A stretch of DNA of 23,271 nucleotides, taken from assembly GCA_023266435.1 (NCBI GenBank), contig JAHFQF010000008.1, positions 1 to 23,271 on the forward strand, written 5' to 3'. The notes under the pieces were generated by a model that was given only the letters and a program-made list of their open reading frames with translations, had not been told where the DNA came from and searched no databases. The position numbers were made by a program, and so were the translations under genes. This DNA is from Legionellales bacterium (GTDB lineage: Bacteria > Pseudomonadota > Gammaproteobacteria > Berkiellales > Berkiellaceae). This document shows positions 1-7,170 of the stretch, in pieces (position 1 is the stretch's first letter; each line of letters opens with the position of its first letter).

Positions 1-207
1 CTCACAGCAATGTTAGGCGCCTGGTTTGGGTGGCAACAATTGCCCTTAATTGTCTTTCTATCTGCTTTCATTGGTTTATTTTTTGGTATGTATCATATCC
101 TCATTAAAAAACAATCTAAAGACACGCCCTTCGCTTTTGGCCCATTTATTAGCTTAGCTGGCATCGTAGCCATGCTATGGGGCAACCAACTCTTACGCAT
201 TTTTTAA
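1..207 (+). CDS. pilD: Prepilin peptidase / N-methyltransferase, C-terminal fragment
   Basis: The reading frame is open from the first base, so the gene is cut by the window edge and only its last 68 or so residues are visible. The fragment has two hydrophobic stretches separated by a short basic loop (ILIKKQSKDTPF) and the FAFGPFISLAG segment typical of the end of type IV prepilin peptidases, followed by a last helix ending LLRIF. In the family, the inner-membrane aspartyl protease cleaves and N-methylates type IV pilins and type II secretion pseudopilins; its catalytic aspartates lie upstream, outside the window. The stop codon is 11 nt before coaE, and the pilD-coaE-zapD order is common in gammaproteobacteria, which supports the call. 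Identity rests on a short stretch plus context. Confidence 0.8.
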   Translation, partial: LTAMLGAWFGWQQLPLIVFLSAFIGLFFGMYHILIKKQSKDTPFAFGPFISLAGIVAMLWGNQLLRIF

Positions 208-218
208 AGGCATATAGC

Positions 219-833
219 ATGCAATGTATCGTTTTAACCGGGGGGATTGCCTGCGGTAAATCAGCCGCCGAAAAATTCTTCATTGAGCTTGGTGTTCCTG
301 TCATCGACGCAGATGTCATCGCAAAAGAAATCACCAGCCACAACTCCCCCTATCACCACCACATTGTTGCGCATTTCGGAGCTGATTTTTGCCAGCCAGA
401 TCAAACACTGAACCGCAAAGCGCTCGCACGTCATATTTTCAAAAATCCAACTGAAAAAAAATGGTTAGAAACGTTGCTACACCCCCCCATATTGGAGCAT
501 ATTGTACAACGCATACAGGCACTTAAGGAAAACCCATCTACCCCCTATTGCCTAATTTTCTTGCCACTCTTGGCTGAGATCAGGGAGCGCCCGGCTTGGA
601 TAGATGCGGTAATCGTCATGCTGTGTCCCCCTGCAGTACAATTACAACGACTATTACAGAGAGAGCCCGAGGATGATCTGTTATCAGCACGACATAAGAT
701 TCAGGCGCAAGCCAGTACTAATCAGCGTCTGCACTTAGCTGATTATACCTTGCACAATGACGGTACACTTGCTGACTTAAAGACTCAGGTGTATCATCTC
801 CATCAACGATTACTGCATGCTGCTTCCACTTGA
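219..833 (+). CDS. coaE: Dephospho-CoA kinase CoaE
   Basis: CoaE phosphorylates the ribose 3'-hydroxyl of dephospho-CoA with ATP, the last step of coenzyme A synthesis in the cytoplasm. The 204-residue product has the normal length. The N-terminal P-loop reads GGIACGKS at about residues 8-15, fitting GxxxxGKS, although most members have GGIGSGKS. Other family segments are DADVIAKEI, NRKALARHIF, HPPILEHI and PLLAE (usually PLLFE). I chose the ATG at 219 because an AAAGG ribosome site at 206-210 lies 8 nt upstream and the P-loop then sits at the usual distance from the start; the frame is open back to an ATG at 177, but that lies inside pilD. zapD follows after 16 nt, so the three plus-strand genes are probably one operon. 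Confidence 0.95.
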   Translation: MQCIVLTGGIACGKSAAEKFFIELGVPVIDADVIAKEITSHNSPYHHHIVAHFGADFCQPDQTLNRKALARHIFKNPTEKKWLETLLHPPILEHIVQRIQALKENPSTPYCLIFLPLLAEIRERPAWIDAVIVMLCPPAVQLQRLLQREPEDDLLSARHKIQAQASTNQRLHLADYTLHNDGTLADLKTQVYHLHQRLLHAAST

Positions 834-849
834 AAAGGATCATACAAAA

Positions 850-1623
850 ATGGATAAATTTTTAACCTTTGAGCAACCTCTCAATGAAAAGATGCGCGCA
901 TTTTTACGAGTAGAGCATCTAATCAAGCATGCTAAGCACGCGCTAAACCAGGAAACGCTCTGGGATACACGCAGCGGCATCAATGCCTTTTTAGATATCA
1001 TTGAACTGATGGAGCGCATTGATTTGCGCCATGAGACCAGCAAAGAATTAGAACGACTACAAACACTCTTTCAACACTGGCAAACCAATGCCTCTGTTGA
1101 CCCTGAGCGTATAGAAGCGGTACTTGAGCAGCTTGAGCAACAGTCTCAAACTGTGCAGAGCATGCCCTCTAAACTAGATCACACACTACGCCAGCATACT
1201 TTTTTAAATCAAATTCGTCGTCGTACTACGATTCCTGGTGGATGCTGCTCATTTGATATCCCTGCCTATCATTTTTGGTTGCATAAACCTTTTGAGAGCA
1301 GACAGCAAGACATTCATGACTTTTTGGTGACCATTAATCCTTTATGTGATGCCATTCATTTCATTTTGAGCATTGTACGCCAAAGTGCAAAGCCGACCTC
1401 AGAGACTGCTTCGAATGGATATTATCAAAAGCACTTTCATAGTACAGTGACCCCGCAATTGGTACAGGTACATATTTCTCAATCGCTGCCTTATTATCCT
1501 GAAATCAGTGGCTCTAAGCATTGCATTAACCTACGCTTCCTTGCGCAGCCAGAGACCCTCTCAAAGCCAGCCAATCAAGCAGAGGATGACGTACAGTTTT
1601 ATTTAAGCTGTTGTGGACTCTAA
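850..1623 (+). CDS. zapD: Cell division protein ZapD
   Basis: ZapD binds the C-terminal tail of FtsZ and bundles protofilaments in the Z-ring. The 257-residue protein matches the E. coli protein along its length: PLNEKMRAFLRVEHL at the start, IPGGCCSFDIPAYHFWLH in the middle, then NPLCDAIHFILSIVRQSAKP, NGYYQK and YPEISGSKHCINLRF, ending near LSCC. It is a soluble, mainly helical plus beta protein without signal or membrane segment. The ATG at 850 is preferred over one at 817 because homologues begin just before the FEQPLNEK segment and an AAAAGGA site lies about 10 nt upstream. No yacG gene follows, although it is a frequent partner in relatives. Its target FtsZ is encoded about 6 kb away in the same window. 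Confidence 0.95.
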   Translation: MDKFLTFEQPLNEKMRAFLRVEHLIKHAKHALNQETLWDTRSGINAFLDIIELMERIDLRHETSKELERLQTLFQHWQTNASVDPERIEAVLEQLEQQSQTVQSMPSKLDHTLRQHTFLNQIRRRTTIPGGCCSFDIPAYHFWLHKPFESRQQDIHDFLVTINPLCDAIHFILSIVRQSAKPTSETASNGYYQKHFHSTVTPQLVQVHISQSLPYYPEISGSKHCINLRFLAQPETLSKPANQAEDDVQFYLSCCGL

Positions 1624-1644
1624 AACCTCTCTAGCGTTTACCAC

Positions 1645-1674
1645 TTACCCCCACGACAAATCCCATGGGGGTAA
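1645..1674. repeat. Perfect 9-bp inverted repeat after zapD
   Basis: TTACCCCCA at 1645-1653 is the exact reverse complement of TGGGGGTAA at 1666-1674, with a 12-nt loop. The stem is GC-rich and lies 22 nt past the zapD stop, the right place for a terminator, but no T-run follows on either strand, so it may instead be an mRNA 3'-end stabiliser, a Rho-dependent pause or a protein-binding dyad. A GTTTACC at 1636-1642 could pair with the GGTAAAC that extends the right arm, giving an alternative fold. Confidence 0.5.
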
Positions 1675-1905
1675 ACCTGCCTTGATCGCAAGCGTATACC
1701 CAAGAAACTCCACAATACATGTTTCTAGCTACTCGACTTTAACCCTCTGCGCCCCCCCCTCCTCGCCTCGCAATAGTATCGACTATTCCTTGGTTCGAAA
1801 AACTTCATCTCGTTAAATTCGCTTTGCTATAAACTACGCATTTTGAAGTATTTTGGGTATATACACTGATGCAGCACAACATTGCACTTGCCAACCTGAA
1901 ATTAG

Positions 1906-1934
1906 TTGACTATCTTTTTAACATCTCTTAATTT
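1906..1934 (+). promoter_or_regulatory. Candidate sigma-70 promoter for the outer-membrane protein gene
   Basis: TTGACT at 1906-1911 is one base from the -35 consensus and is followed after 17 nt by TAATTT at 1929-1934, a weak -10. A start near 1941 would leave a very short leader before the AAGGA ribosome site at 1950-1954. The good -35 and correct spacing argue for it; the poor -10 and AT-rich surroundings argue for caution. Confidence 0.4.
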
Positions 1935-1960
1935 TTGTTTTGCAAAACAAAGGATCCGTG

Positions 1961-2668
1961 ATGATGATTAAAAAGATAGGTGCTCTCAGTTTACTCTACG
2001 GTCTTATATTGACATCTACACCGACCCTTGCAAACTCATCCAGTAATGCTTTGTATGGGCGGCTTGATATCGGTTGGAGCCATATGCTTGAAGATGACAT
2101 CCGTTTCGTTTTAAATGACGGAACAAATATGTCTGGCCAGGCTAACTATACCGATGGTAAAAGCTATCAATTAGGTATTGGTAAACGAATGAATTCTCTC
2201 ATTAGAGAAGAGCTCGCTTTTATAGTAACCACTGGCAATAACCCCAAAATACAAGCACAAACTACTGTACTCTCTTCAAAAACAGACTCTATGGCTGTTT
2301 TTGCAAATACTTATGTCGATTTACAACATTATGTGAAAGATTATTTAATAGGCTACAACCCCTACCTAACAGCAGGTTTTGGGCTCTCTAGAAATCATAT
2401 GGATTATTTAGATAATGTCTCTCCTGACACAGGTCCTGCTGGTCGTATCCAAGGAAACTCTGACTATAAAATGGCTTGGCAAGTAGGTGGCGGTATCTCT
2501 TGGCAACTGAATAGAAAAACTGATTTAGATCTGGGCTTTAAACATTATGATTTTGGTAGCATTCACTCTTCTATGAATGACACCATCCAAGCCGGTGATT
2601 TAAGAAAACCTGCTGTATTTAATCTACGCTCAGTACAAATCCAACTAGGGGTCAGATACGCATTTTAA
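1961..2668 (+). CDS. Outer-membrane beta-barrel protein with signal peptide
   Basis: The 235-residue product begins with a classical Sec signal: MMIKKIG, a hydrophobic core ALSLLYGLIL, and a probable cleavage after TPTLA. The mature part alternates polar and hydrophobic residues with aromatic girdles, contains NPYLTAGFGLS and MAWQVGGGISWQL, and ends VQIQLGVRYAF, the terminal Phe expected by the BAM insertion machinery. This fits the general small OMP beta-barrel superfamily (OmpA-, OmpW- or Opa-like, about 8 strands), but I cannot name a specific family or ligand. The ATG at 1961 is chosen because AAGGA lies 6 nt upstream; a second ATG follows at once, and an in-frame TTG at 1940 would place extra residues before the signal. 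A strong terminator closes the gene, so it is probably a single-gene unit, inserted between loci that are often near each other in relatives. Confidence 0.85.
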   Translation: MMIKKIGALSLLYGLILTSTPTLANSSSNALYGRLDIGWSHMLEDDIRFVLNDGTNMSGQANYTDGKSYQLGIGKRMNSLIREELAFIVTTGNNPKIQAQTTVLSSKTDSMAVFANTYVDLQHYVKDYLIGYNPYLTAGFGLSRNHMDYLDNVSPDTGPAGRIQGNSDYKMAWQVGGGISWQLNRKTDLDLGFKHYDFGSIHSSMNDTIQAGDLRKPAVFNLRSVQIQLGVRYAF

Positions 2669-2691
2669 TTGAACCCAAACTCGTCAGCATG

Positions 2692-2725
2692 AAAAAGGGC
2701 CCCTCTTCTAGGGGCCCTTTTTTTT
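2692..2725. terminator. Strong bidirectional intrinsic terminator
   Basis: GGGCCCCT at 2697-2704 pairs perfectly with AGGGGCCC at 2710-2717 around a 5-nt loop; five A's before and eight T's after (2718-2725) extend the stem and supply the U-tract. On the plus strand it ends the outer-membrane protein transcript 24 nt past the stop. On the minus strand the same hairpin is followed by five T's and can end the secA transcript. Confidence 0.93.
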
Positions 2726-2834
2726 AAGCGTTCAAGTAGTATCGAGGAGCTGTGTCGTTTGGATAATCTACTCAGCTCTCCAAGTGTCACTATTACCTTT
2801 TGAACAGTTACCTTTTTTAAACTTCGAATCAGGA

Positions 2835-5513
2835 TTAATTCACTAAGACCCCGTGACATTGCTTAAATTTCTTTCCAGAGCCGCATGGGCAAGGTTCGTT
2901 CCTGCCAATCTTATGCGCCTCAGCACTGCGGACAATCTCTGCTTGCTCTTGTGCAATCACAGAGGCATGCTCATGCTGATAATTTAATTGTCGTTCATCG
3001 TTTTGAGGCTCCGCAGTAGGAGGCATCTGTGCCTGAATCTCTAAACGAGATAAAGTACCAATTAAGTCCCGTTTGATATTATCCAGCATATTAGTAAATA
3101 AATTAAAAGCCTCACGCTTGTACTCTTGTTTCGGATCCTTTTGCGCATAGCCTCTCAAATGAATACTTTGCCTCAGGTAGTCCAACGCAGCCAAATGCTC
3201 TTTCCAATGAATATCTAATAATTGCAACATCACTGCTTTTTCCAGCCGTCTAAATCCTGCAGCTTCTACAATGGATTGCTTGGTTTGATAATTAGATTCC
3301 ATGATCTCGATGGTTTTTGCATGTATATCTTGTTGCGTTAAATTCAAATTTTCTTTGAGCCATGCTGAAATCGGCGCTGTGGTATTAAACTCAGCTAAAA
3401 GACGCTGTTCACACTCTTCAATATTCCACAGATCAATCATCTGCTCGGCAGGTAAATACTCTTCTAATACAGTAGCTATGACTTCTTGACGTATTTCCTG
3501 AATGCTTTCAGACAAGTCTTCACTGACGACGATGGCATCCCTTTGTGTATAAATCACTGTGCGTTGATCGTTAGCCACATTGTCGAACTGTAACAGTTGT
3601 TTACGAATATCAAAGTGATAGCCCTCTACTTTGCGTTGCGCATTGGCAATGGCTTTATTGATCCAAGGATGCTCAATGGCCTCGCCTTGTTTTACGCCCA
3701 ATTTACGCATGAGATGCTGCATTTTATCCGACGCAAAAATACGCATCAACGCATCTTCTAAAGACAAATAAAAACGACTGGAACCTGGATCACCTTGACG
3801 TGCACAGCGTCCACGTAATTGATTGTCTATACGACGAGATTCATGGCGCTCTGTCCCAATAATATGTAATCCGCCAACTGCGACGACTGCATCATGTCTT
3901 GCTTGCCAATCCGCTTTCACTTTTTCACGTATACTCGCGTCGTCTTCAGGAATTGCTTTCAGCTCAGCCGATAAGCATCCACCCAAAACAATATCTGTAC
4001 CACGTCCCGCCATGTTGGTTGCAATGGTTACTGCACCAGGGCGTCCAGCTTGCTCTACGATTAAAGCTTCTTGCTCATGATATTTCGCATTCAGTACTTT
4101 ATGAGCAATGCCTTTCTTCTTTAGAAGATCAGACAAAAACTCAGAAGTTTCAATGGCAATTGTCCCGACTAAAACGGGTCTTTTCTTTTCCATACAATCG
4201 CGAATATCTGAGAGAATATTTTCAAATTTCTCAGACTGAGTCAGATAGACCATATCGCCCAAATCAAGACGTTGGCACGGCCTGTTAGTTGGGATCACAA
4301 CCACTTCTAAACCATAAATTTGCTGAAACTCAAACGCTTCAGTATCTGCCGTACCTGTCATTCCAGCTAATTTTTCATATAAACGGAAGAAATTTTGAAA
4401 GGTAATAGACGCCAATGTTTGATTTTCGTTTTGAATAGGCACAGCCTCTTTGGCTTCAATGGCTTGATGTAATCCATCAGACCAACGACGTCCTGGCATC
4501 GTACGGCCTGTATGCTCATCGACAATGACCACTTCTCTGTTGGTAACGATATAATCGACATCACATTTAAATAGCGCATGCGCGCGCAGTGCTGCGGTCA
4601 CATGGTGCATTAAGATCATGCTTTGTGGGCCATACAAACTTTGACCCGCTGTCAATAATCCTTTTTCTATGAATAACTCTTCGATGTGCTGATGCCCACT
4701 TTCCGTTAAAAATGCTTGTTTGGATTTTTCATCCAAACAATAGTCACCAGGTTGTTCTTCGCTCACCTGTAACTTCAAGCAGGGAATCAATTCATTAATT
4801 TTTAAATACAACAATGAGCTGTCATCAGAGGGGCCAGAAATGATTAACGGCGTTCTGGCTTCGTCAATCAAAATAGAATCCACTTCGTCTACGATGGCAT
4901 AAGTAAGTGTGCTTTGTACCCACTCTTCAGCACTTTGTGCCATCCGATCGCGTAAGTAATCAAACCCAAGTTCGTTGTTCGTGGCATACACAATGTCACA
5001 GGCATAAGCAACGCGCTTCTCAGGGCGTTTTTGACCGGGCACAATAACGCCTACGGTTAGACCTAGCCCCGTATATAATGGGGACATCCACTCTGCATCA
5101 CGCTTTGCCAAATAATCATTTACCGTGACTACATGCACTGATTTACCACTGAGTGCATTTAAATACACGGCTAAGGTAGCAACCAGGGTTTTACCTTCCC
5201 CAGTAGACATCTCTGCAATTTTTCCTTCATGTAACGTGATAGCACCAACAAGTTGGGAATCAAAATGTCGCATACCTAGAAAGCGTTTTCCTGCTTCCCG
5301 GACCACCGCAAATGCCTCGGCTAATAAACTATCTAAACTTTCGCCTTGCTGGTGACGCGCTTTAAATGCCTCTGTTTTAGCCCTAAGTTGATCATCTGTC
5401 AAACCTACTAGGGTTTTTTCTAAGGCATTGATTTGTGATACTTTTTCTTGATATTGCTTCAATAGCCGCTCATTACGGGAACCAAATATTTTTTTTGCTA
5501 AATTTGCCAACAT
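2835..5513 (-). CDS. secA: Protein translocase ATPase SecA
   Basis: SecA drives unfolded preproteins through the SecYEG channel by ATP hydrolysis at the inner membrane. The 892-residue protein is full length. Visible parts are the Walker A loop MSTGEGKT at 102-109, DEVDSILIDEARTPLIISG in motif II, TNMAGRGTDIVLGG and QLRGRCARQGDPGSSRFYLS in the second ATPase half, the helical scaffold and wing regions, and the C-terminal zinc and SecB-binding tail CPCGSGKKFKQCHG (CxCx8CH). I prefer the ATG at 5513 to the one at 5519: an AGG is then 9 nt away and the Walker lysine falls at residue 108, as in E. coli. The position before TGEGKT is Ser where E. coli has Arg. secA is divergent from dciA with a 65-bp gap and shows no upstream secM-like gene. 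Confidence 0.98.
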   Translation of the reverse strand: MLANLAKKIFGSRNERLLKQYQEKVSQINALEKTLVGLTDDQLRAKTEAFKARHQQGESLDSLLAEAFAVVREAGKRFLGMRHFDSQLVGAITLHEGKIAEMSTGEGKTLVATLAVYLNALSGKSVHVVTVNDYLAKRDAEWMSPLYTGLGLTVGVIVPGQKRPEKRVAYACDIVYATNNELGFDYLRDRMAQSAEEWVQSTLTYAIVDEVDSILIDEARTPLIISGPSDDSSLLYLKINELIPCLKLQVSEEQPGDYCLDEKSKQAFLTESGHQHIEELFIEKGLLTAGQSLYGPQSMILMHHVTAALRAHALFKCDVDYIVTNREVVIVDEHTGRTMPGRRWSDGLHQAIEAKEAVPIQNENQTLASITFQNFFRLYEKLAGMTGTADTEAFEFQQIYGLEVVVIPTNRPCQRLDLGDMVYLTQSEKFENILSDIRDCMEKKRPVLVGTIAIETSEFLSDLLKKKGIAHKVLNAKYHEQEALIVEQAGRPGAVTIATNMAGRGTDIVLGGCLSAELKAIPEDDASIREKVKADWQARHDAVVAVGGLHIIGTERHESRRIDNQLRGRCARQGDPGSSRFYLSLEDALMRIFASDKMQHLMRKLGVKQGEAIEHPWINKAIANAQRKVEGYHFDIRKQLLQFDNVANDQRTVIYTQRDAIVVSEDLSESIQEIRQEVIATVLEEYLPAEQMIDLWNIEECEQRLLAEFNTTAPISAWLKENLNLTQQDIHAKTIEIMESNYQTKQSIVEAAGFRRLEKAVMLQLLDIHWKEHLAALDYLRQSIHLRGYAQKDPKQEYKREAFNLFTNMLDNIKRDLIGTLSRLEIQAQMPPTAEPQNDERQLNYQHEHASVIAQEQAEIVRSAEAHKIGRNEPCPCGSGKKFKQCHGVLVN

Positions 5514-5519
5514 ATTCAT

Positions 5520-5584
5520 TTGCCTAAAAATCTAGATGAAAAACATGCGATTTTGATTGGTTTATACTATATCATAAAGAGACG
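5520..5584. promoter_or_regulatory. Divergent promoter region between secA and dciA
   Basis: This 65-bp AT-rich gap must hold the starts of both genes unless promoters lie within coding sequence. It carries back-to-back -10-like elements: TATACT at about 5562-5567 on the plus strand, and TATAGT and TATGAT near 5566-5575 on the minus strand. No convincing -35 is visible for either, so exact boxes remain uncertain. The two promoters would overlap and might compete. Confidence 0.4.
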
Positions 5585-6028
5585 ATGAAAACCCTAAACC
5601 AGCTATTAGACAGCCCGCAGTCTGATTTGCAGCAGATGCTGCAAAAGGCACAGCAAATTGAAAGATTACAACGCTTTCTACAGCCTTTTTTACCCGAGCC
5701 CATACGCACTGAATGTACCATTGCCAACTATCAGCTGAACCAGTTAAAAATTCTGGTCAGCAACGCCAGCGTTGCCACCACTGTGCGCTTCTTAGTTCCT
5801 AAACTATTGGGCCATCTGCATTCAAAACCTCATTGGCAGTTTTTTCAAGACATTGCAATTTCAATCCAAAAAAGGCCGCCCCTCGAGTTTATAGTCGAAG
5901 AGCCTATCAAAAATCAACCTAAAAGAGACATACCCCCTGAGGCCATGGAGGGATTTTTATGGTTAGCGACCCAAGAGGAAGATAAAGAGTTACAGCGAGT
6001 ATTAGAGAAGATAGCTAGAAAAAAATAA
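5585..6028 (+). CDS. dciA: DciA-family (DUF721) replicative helicase loader
   Basis: The 147-residue protein has the DUF721 pattern: an N-terminal leucine-rich helix (LNQLLDSPQSDLQQMLQKAQ), the LQRFLQPFLPEPIRTECTIANY segment broken here as LQPFLPEPIR plus CTIANY, then LKILVSNASVATTVRFL and PKLLGHL. In the family, DciA helps load the DnaB helicase in bacteria without DnaC-type loaders. The position between lpxC and secA matches the location of the gene in Pseudomonas and relatives. It reads opposite to both neighbours. An AAAGAGA purine run lies just before the ATG. The C-terminal third, rich in charged residues and ending IARKK, is less conserved and probably flexible. The function is inferred from family and position. 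Confidence 0.78.
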   Translation: MKTLNQLLDSPQSDLQQMLQKAQQIERLQRFLQPFLPEPIRTECTIANYQLNQLKILVSNASVATTVRFLVPKLLGHLHSKPHWQFFQDIAISIQKRPPLEFIVEEPIKNQPKRDIPPEAMEGFLWLATQEEDKELQRVLEKIARKK

Positions 6029-6036
6029 CCTTGTAG

Positions 6037-6057
6037 TGGTAGGGTGTTACCCTACCA
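6037..6057. terminator. Hairpin between convergent dciA and lpxC
   Basis: TGGTAGGGT at 6037-6045 and ACCCTACCA at 6049-6057 form a perfect 9-bp stem with a 3-nt loop. It starts 8 nt after the dciA stop and covers the last codons and stop codon of lpxC, so one element serves both convergent genes. A T-rich tract follows only at a distance on the minus strand, so efficiency as an intrinsic terminator is uncertain. Confidence 0.6.
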
Positions 6058-6970
6058 TCAGCTCACCACCAACAGGTGAATAGGATACTGGTGCTGGCAC
6101 ATCAGCGTCTTCGAAAGTCACGATTTCCCAGGCTGATTTGTCAGCCAATACTGCACACAGCAGTTTATTATTCAATGCATGTCCAGGCTTATGACCACGA
6201 AAAGCACCTAATACGCTGTGCCCTAACAGGTACAAATCACCCACAGCATCCAAAATTTTATGCCGTACAAATTCATCGTCATAGCGCAAACCATCGTCAT
6301 TTAAAATGCGGTACTCATCTAAAACAACCACATTGTCTAAACTACTGCCCAAGGCTAGATGATTTGCTTGTAGCCATTCAAAGTCTTTTAAGAAACCAAA
6401 TGTTCTGGCACGAGAGACCTCTTTGACAAAGGTAGTGACTGAAAAGTCTAATGTAGAAAATTGATCAGATTTTTGAATGATCGGGTGGTCAAAATCAATA
6501 GAAACGGAGACTTTGAAACCATCGTAAGGTTCCAAACGCGCCCATTTATCATCTTCACGCACTTCAATGGCTTTCTTAATCCGAATAAACCGTTTGGGTG
6601 CAGCCTGTTCTTGTAGACCTGCAGATTGAATCAAAAACACAAAAGGTCCGGCGCTACCATCCATAATTGGCACTTCAGCAGCAGAGAGATCTACGTAGGC
6701 GTTATCAATGCCTAAACCAGCCAAGGCAGACAGTAAATGTTCGACGGTTGCAACACGCACGCCCTCTTTAATGAGCGTTGTGCAAAAGCGTGTATCCCCT
6801 ACAAACTCAGAGCGTGCTGGGATTTCTAAAACTGGGTTGCTGTCCACTCGTCTAAATACAATGCCTGTGTCTACTGGTGCAGGTCGTAAAGTTAAATACA
6901 CTTTCTTACCTGTATGCACGCCCACTCCGGTCGCACTGATTACATTTTTTAGCGTACGCTGGCCAATCAT
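6047..6970 (-). CDS. lpxC: UDP-3-O-acyl-N-acetylglucosamine deacetylase LpxC
   Basis: LpxC is the zinc amidase that carries out the committed step of lipid A synthesis, removing acetate from UDP-3-O-acyl-GlcNAc in the cytoplasm. The 307-residue length is typical. Family features include MIGQRTLKNVISATGVGVHT at the start, VEHLLSALAGLGIDN with the first zinc histidine, IMDGSAGPF, and HKILDAVGDLYLLG with the second histidine and the aspartate, followed by GHKPGHALNN with the catalytic histidine. All expected catalytic residues are present. The ATG at 6970 has AAGG about 10 nt upstream. A terminator-like hairpin lies between it and ftsZ, so it probably has its own promoter although it keeps the standard place at the end of the dcw cluster. 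A Gram-negative envelope with lipid A is implied. Confidence 0.98.
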   Translation of the reverse strand: MIGQRTLKNVISATGVGVHTGKKVYLTLRPAPVDTGIVFRRVDSNPVLEIPARSEFVGDTRFCTTLIKEGVRVATVEHLLSALAGLGIDNAYVDLSAAEVPIMDGSAGPFVFLIQSAGLQEQAAPKRFIRIKKAIEVREDDKWARLEPYDGFKVSVSIDFDHPIIQKSDQFSTLDFSVTTFVKEVSRARTFGFLKDFEWLQANHLALGSSLDNVVVLDEYRILNDDGLRYDDEFVRHKILDAVGDLYLLGHSVLGAFRGHKPGHALNNKLLCAVLADKSAWEIVTFEDADVPAPVSYSPVGGELMVG

Positions 6971-6988
6971 TATATAGAAACCTTATTT

Positions 6989-7017
6989 TTAGTATATAAA
7001 TCCAAATTACCCATCAA
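6989..7017 (-). promoter_or_regulatory. lpxC: Candidate promoter for lpxC
   Basis: Read on the minus strand, TTGATG (7012-7017) is followed after 17 nt by TACTAA (6989-6994), or after 15 nt by the better TATACT (6991-6996). Either start lies about 10-20 nt before the lpxC ATG and follows the ftsZ terminator. The -35 is good but the spacing/-10 compromise makes it a moderate candidate. The remaining 7020-7078 shows nothing else recognisable. Confidence 0.4.
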
Positions 7018-7078
7018 CATCGCCATGAGAGCCCAGATGTTGCCAAGTCGATCCGCCTTATGTGTCATTTAACTTAAT

Positions 7079-7119
7079 AAAAGAACAACCCCTACTCTAA
7101 TGGTTTGGATTGTCCTTTT
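7079..7119 (-). terminator. Likely terminator after ftsZ
   Basis: On the minus strand AAAAGGACAATCC (7107-7119) can pair with GGGTTGTTCTTTT (7079-7091), a 13-bp stem with two G-U pairs and a loop of about 15 nt. The A-run before and U-rich run after give the profile of an intrinsic terminator. It lies about 50 nt past the ftsZ stop, and a smaller hairpin (GCTAC/GTAGC near 7128-7144) sits in between. It would end the dcw transcript ahead of lpxC. Confidence 0.6.
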
Positions 7120-7170
7120 TAATGCTTGCGCTACTTGCAGTGTAGCATTAAGCAATCTAGATTACAATTG

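Larger units (their letters stand above)
1624..1960 (+). other. Intergenic region without a convincing gene
   Basis: About 340 bp separate zapD from the outer-membrane protein gene. The stretch holds a perfect 9-bp hairpin close to the zapD stop (1645-1674), a C-rich run near 1750-1766 and an AT-rich promoter-like end. A 67-codon open frame covers 1613-1816 but its product is low-complexity, rich in Ser, Thr and Pro, has no recognisable domain and no good ribosome site, so I do not call it. In relatives this is where yacG and other small genes may sit; nothing recognisable remains. Confidence 0.6.

Noticed and set aside
1785..1805. GGTTCGAA resembling a tRNA T-loop
   Set aside because: No 5-bp T-stem, acceptor stem or anticodon arm can be built around it.
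1613..1816. 67-codon open frame after zapD
   Set aside because: Starts inside zapD, has a Ser/Thr/Pro-rich product with no recognisable domain, crosses the hairpin at 1645-1674 and lacks a good ribosome site.
2730..2805. Imperfect inverted repeats GTTCAA/TTGAAC and GAGCTG/CAGCTC downstream of secA
   Set aside because: Only two 6-bp arms in register over 76 bp, with large mismatched loops; this is within what chance gives, and a far stronger terminator lies next to it.
2665..2859. 64-codon minus-strand frame between the outer-membrane gene and secA
   Set aside because: It begins inside the secA 3' end and runs straight through the terminator stem; the residues reflect the hairpin and no homologous pattern is visible.
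3823..4288. Plus-strand frames of 85 and 129 codons inside secA
   Set aside because: They are antisense to conserved SecA motifs, with no ribosome site and no protein-like composition.
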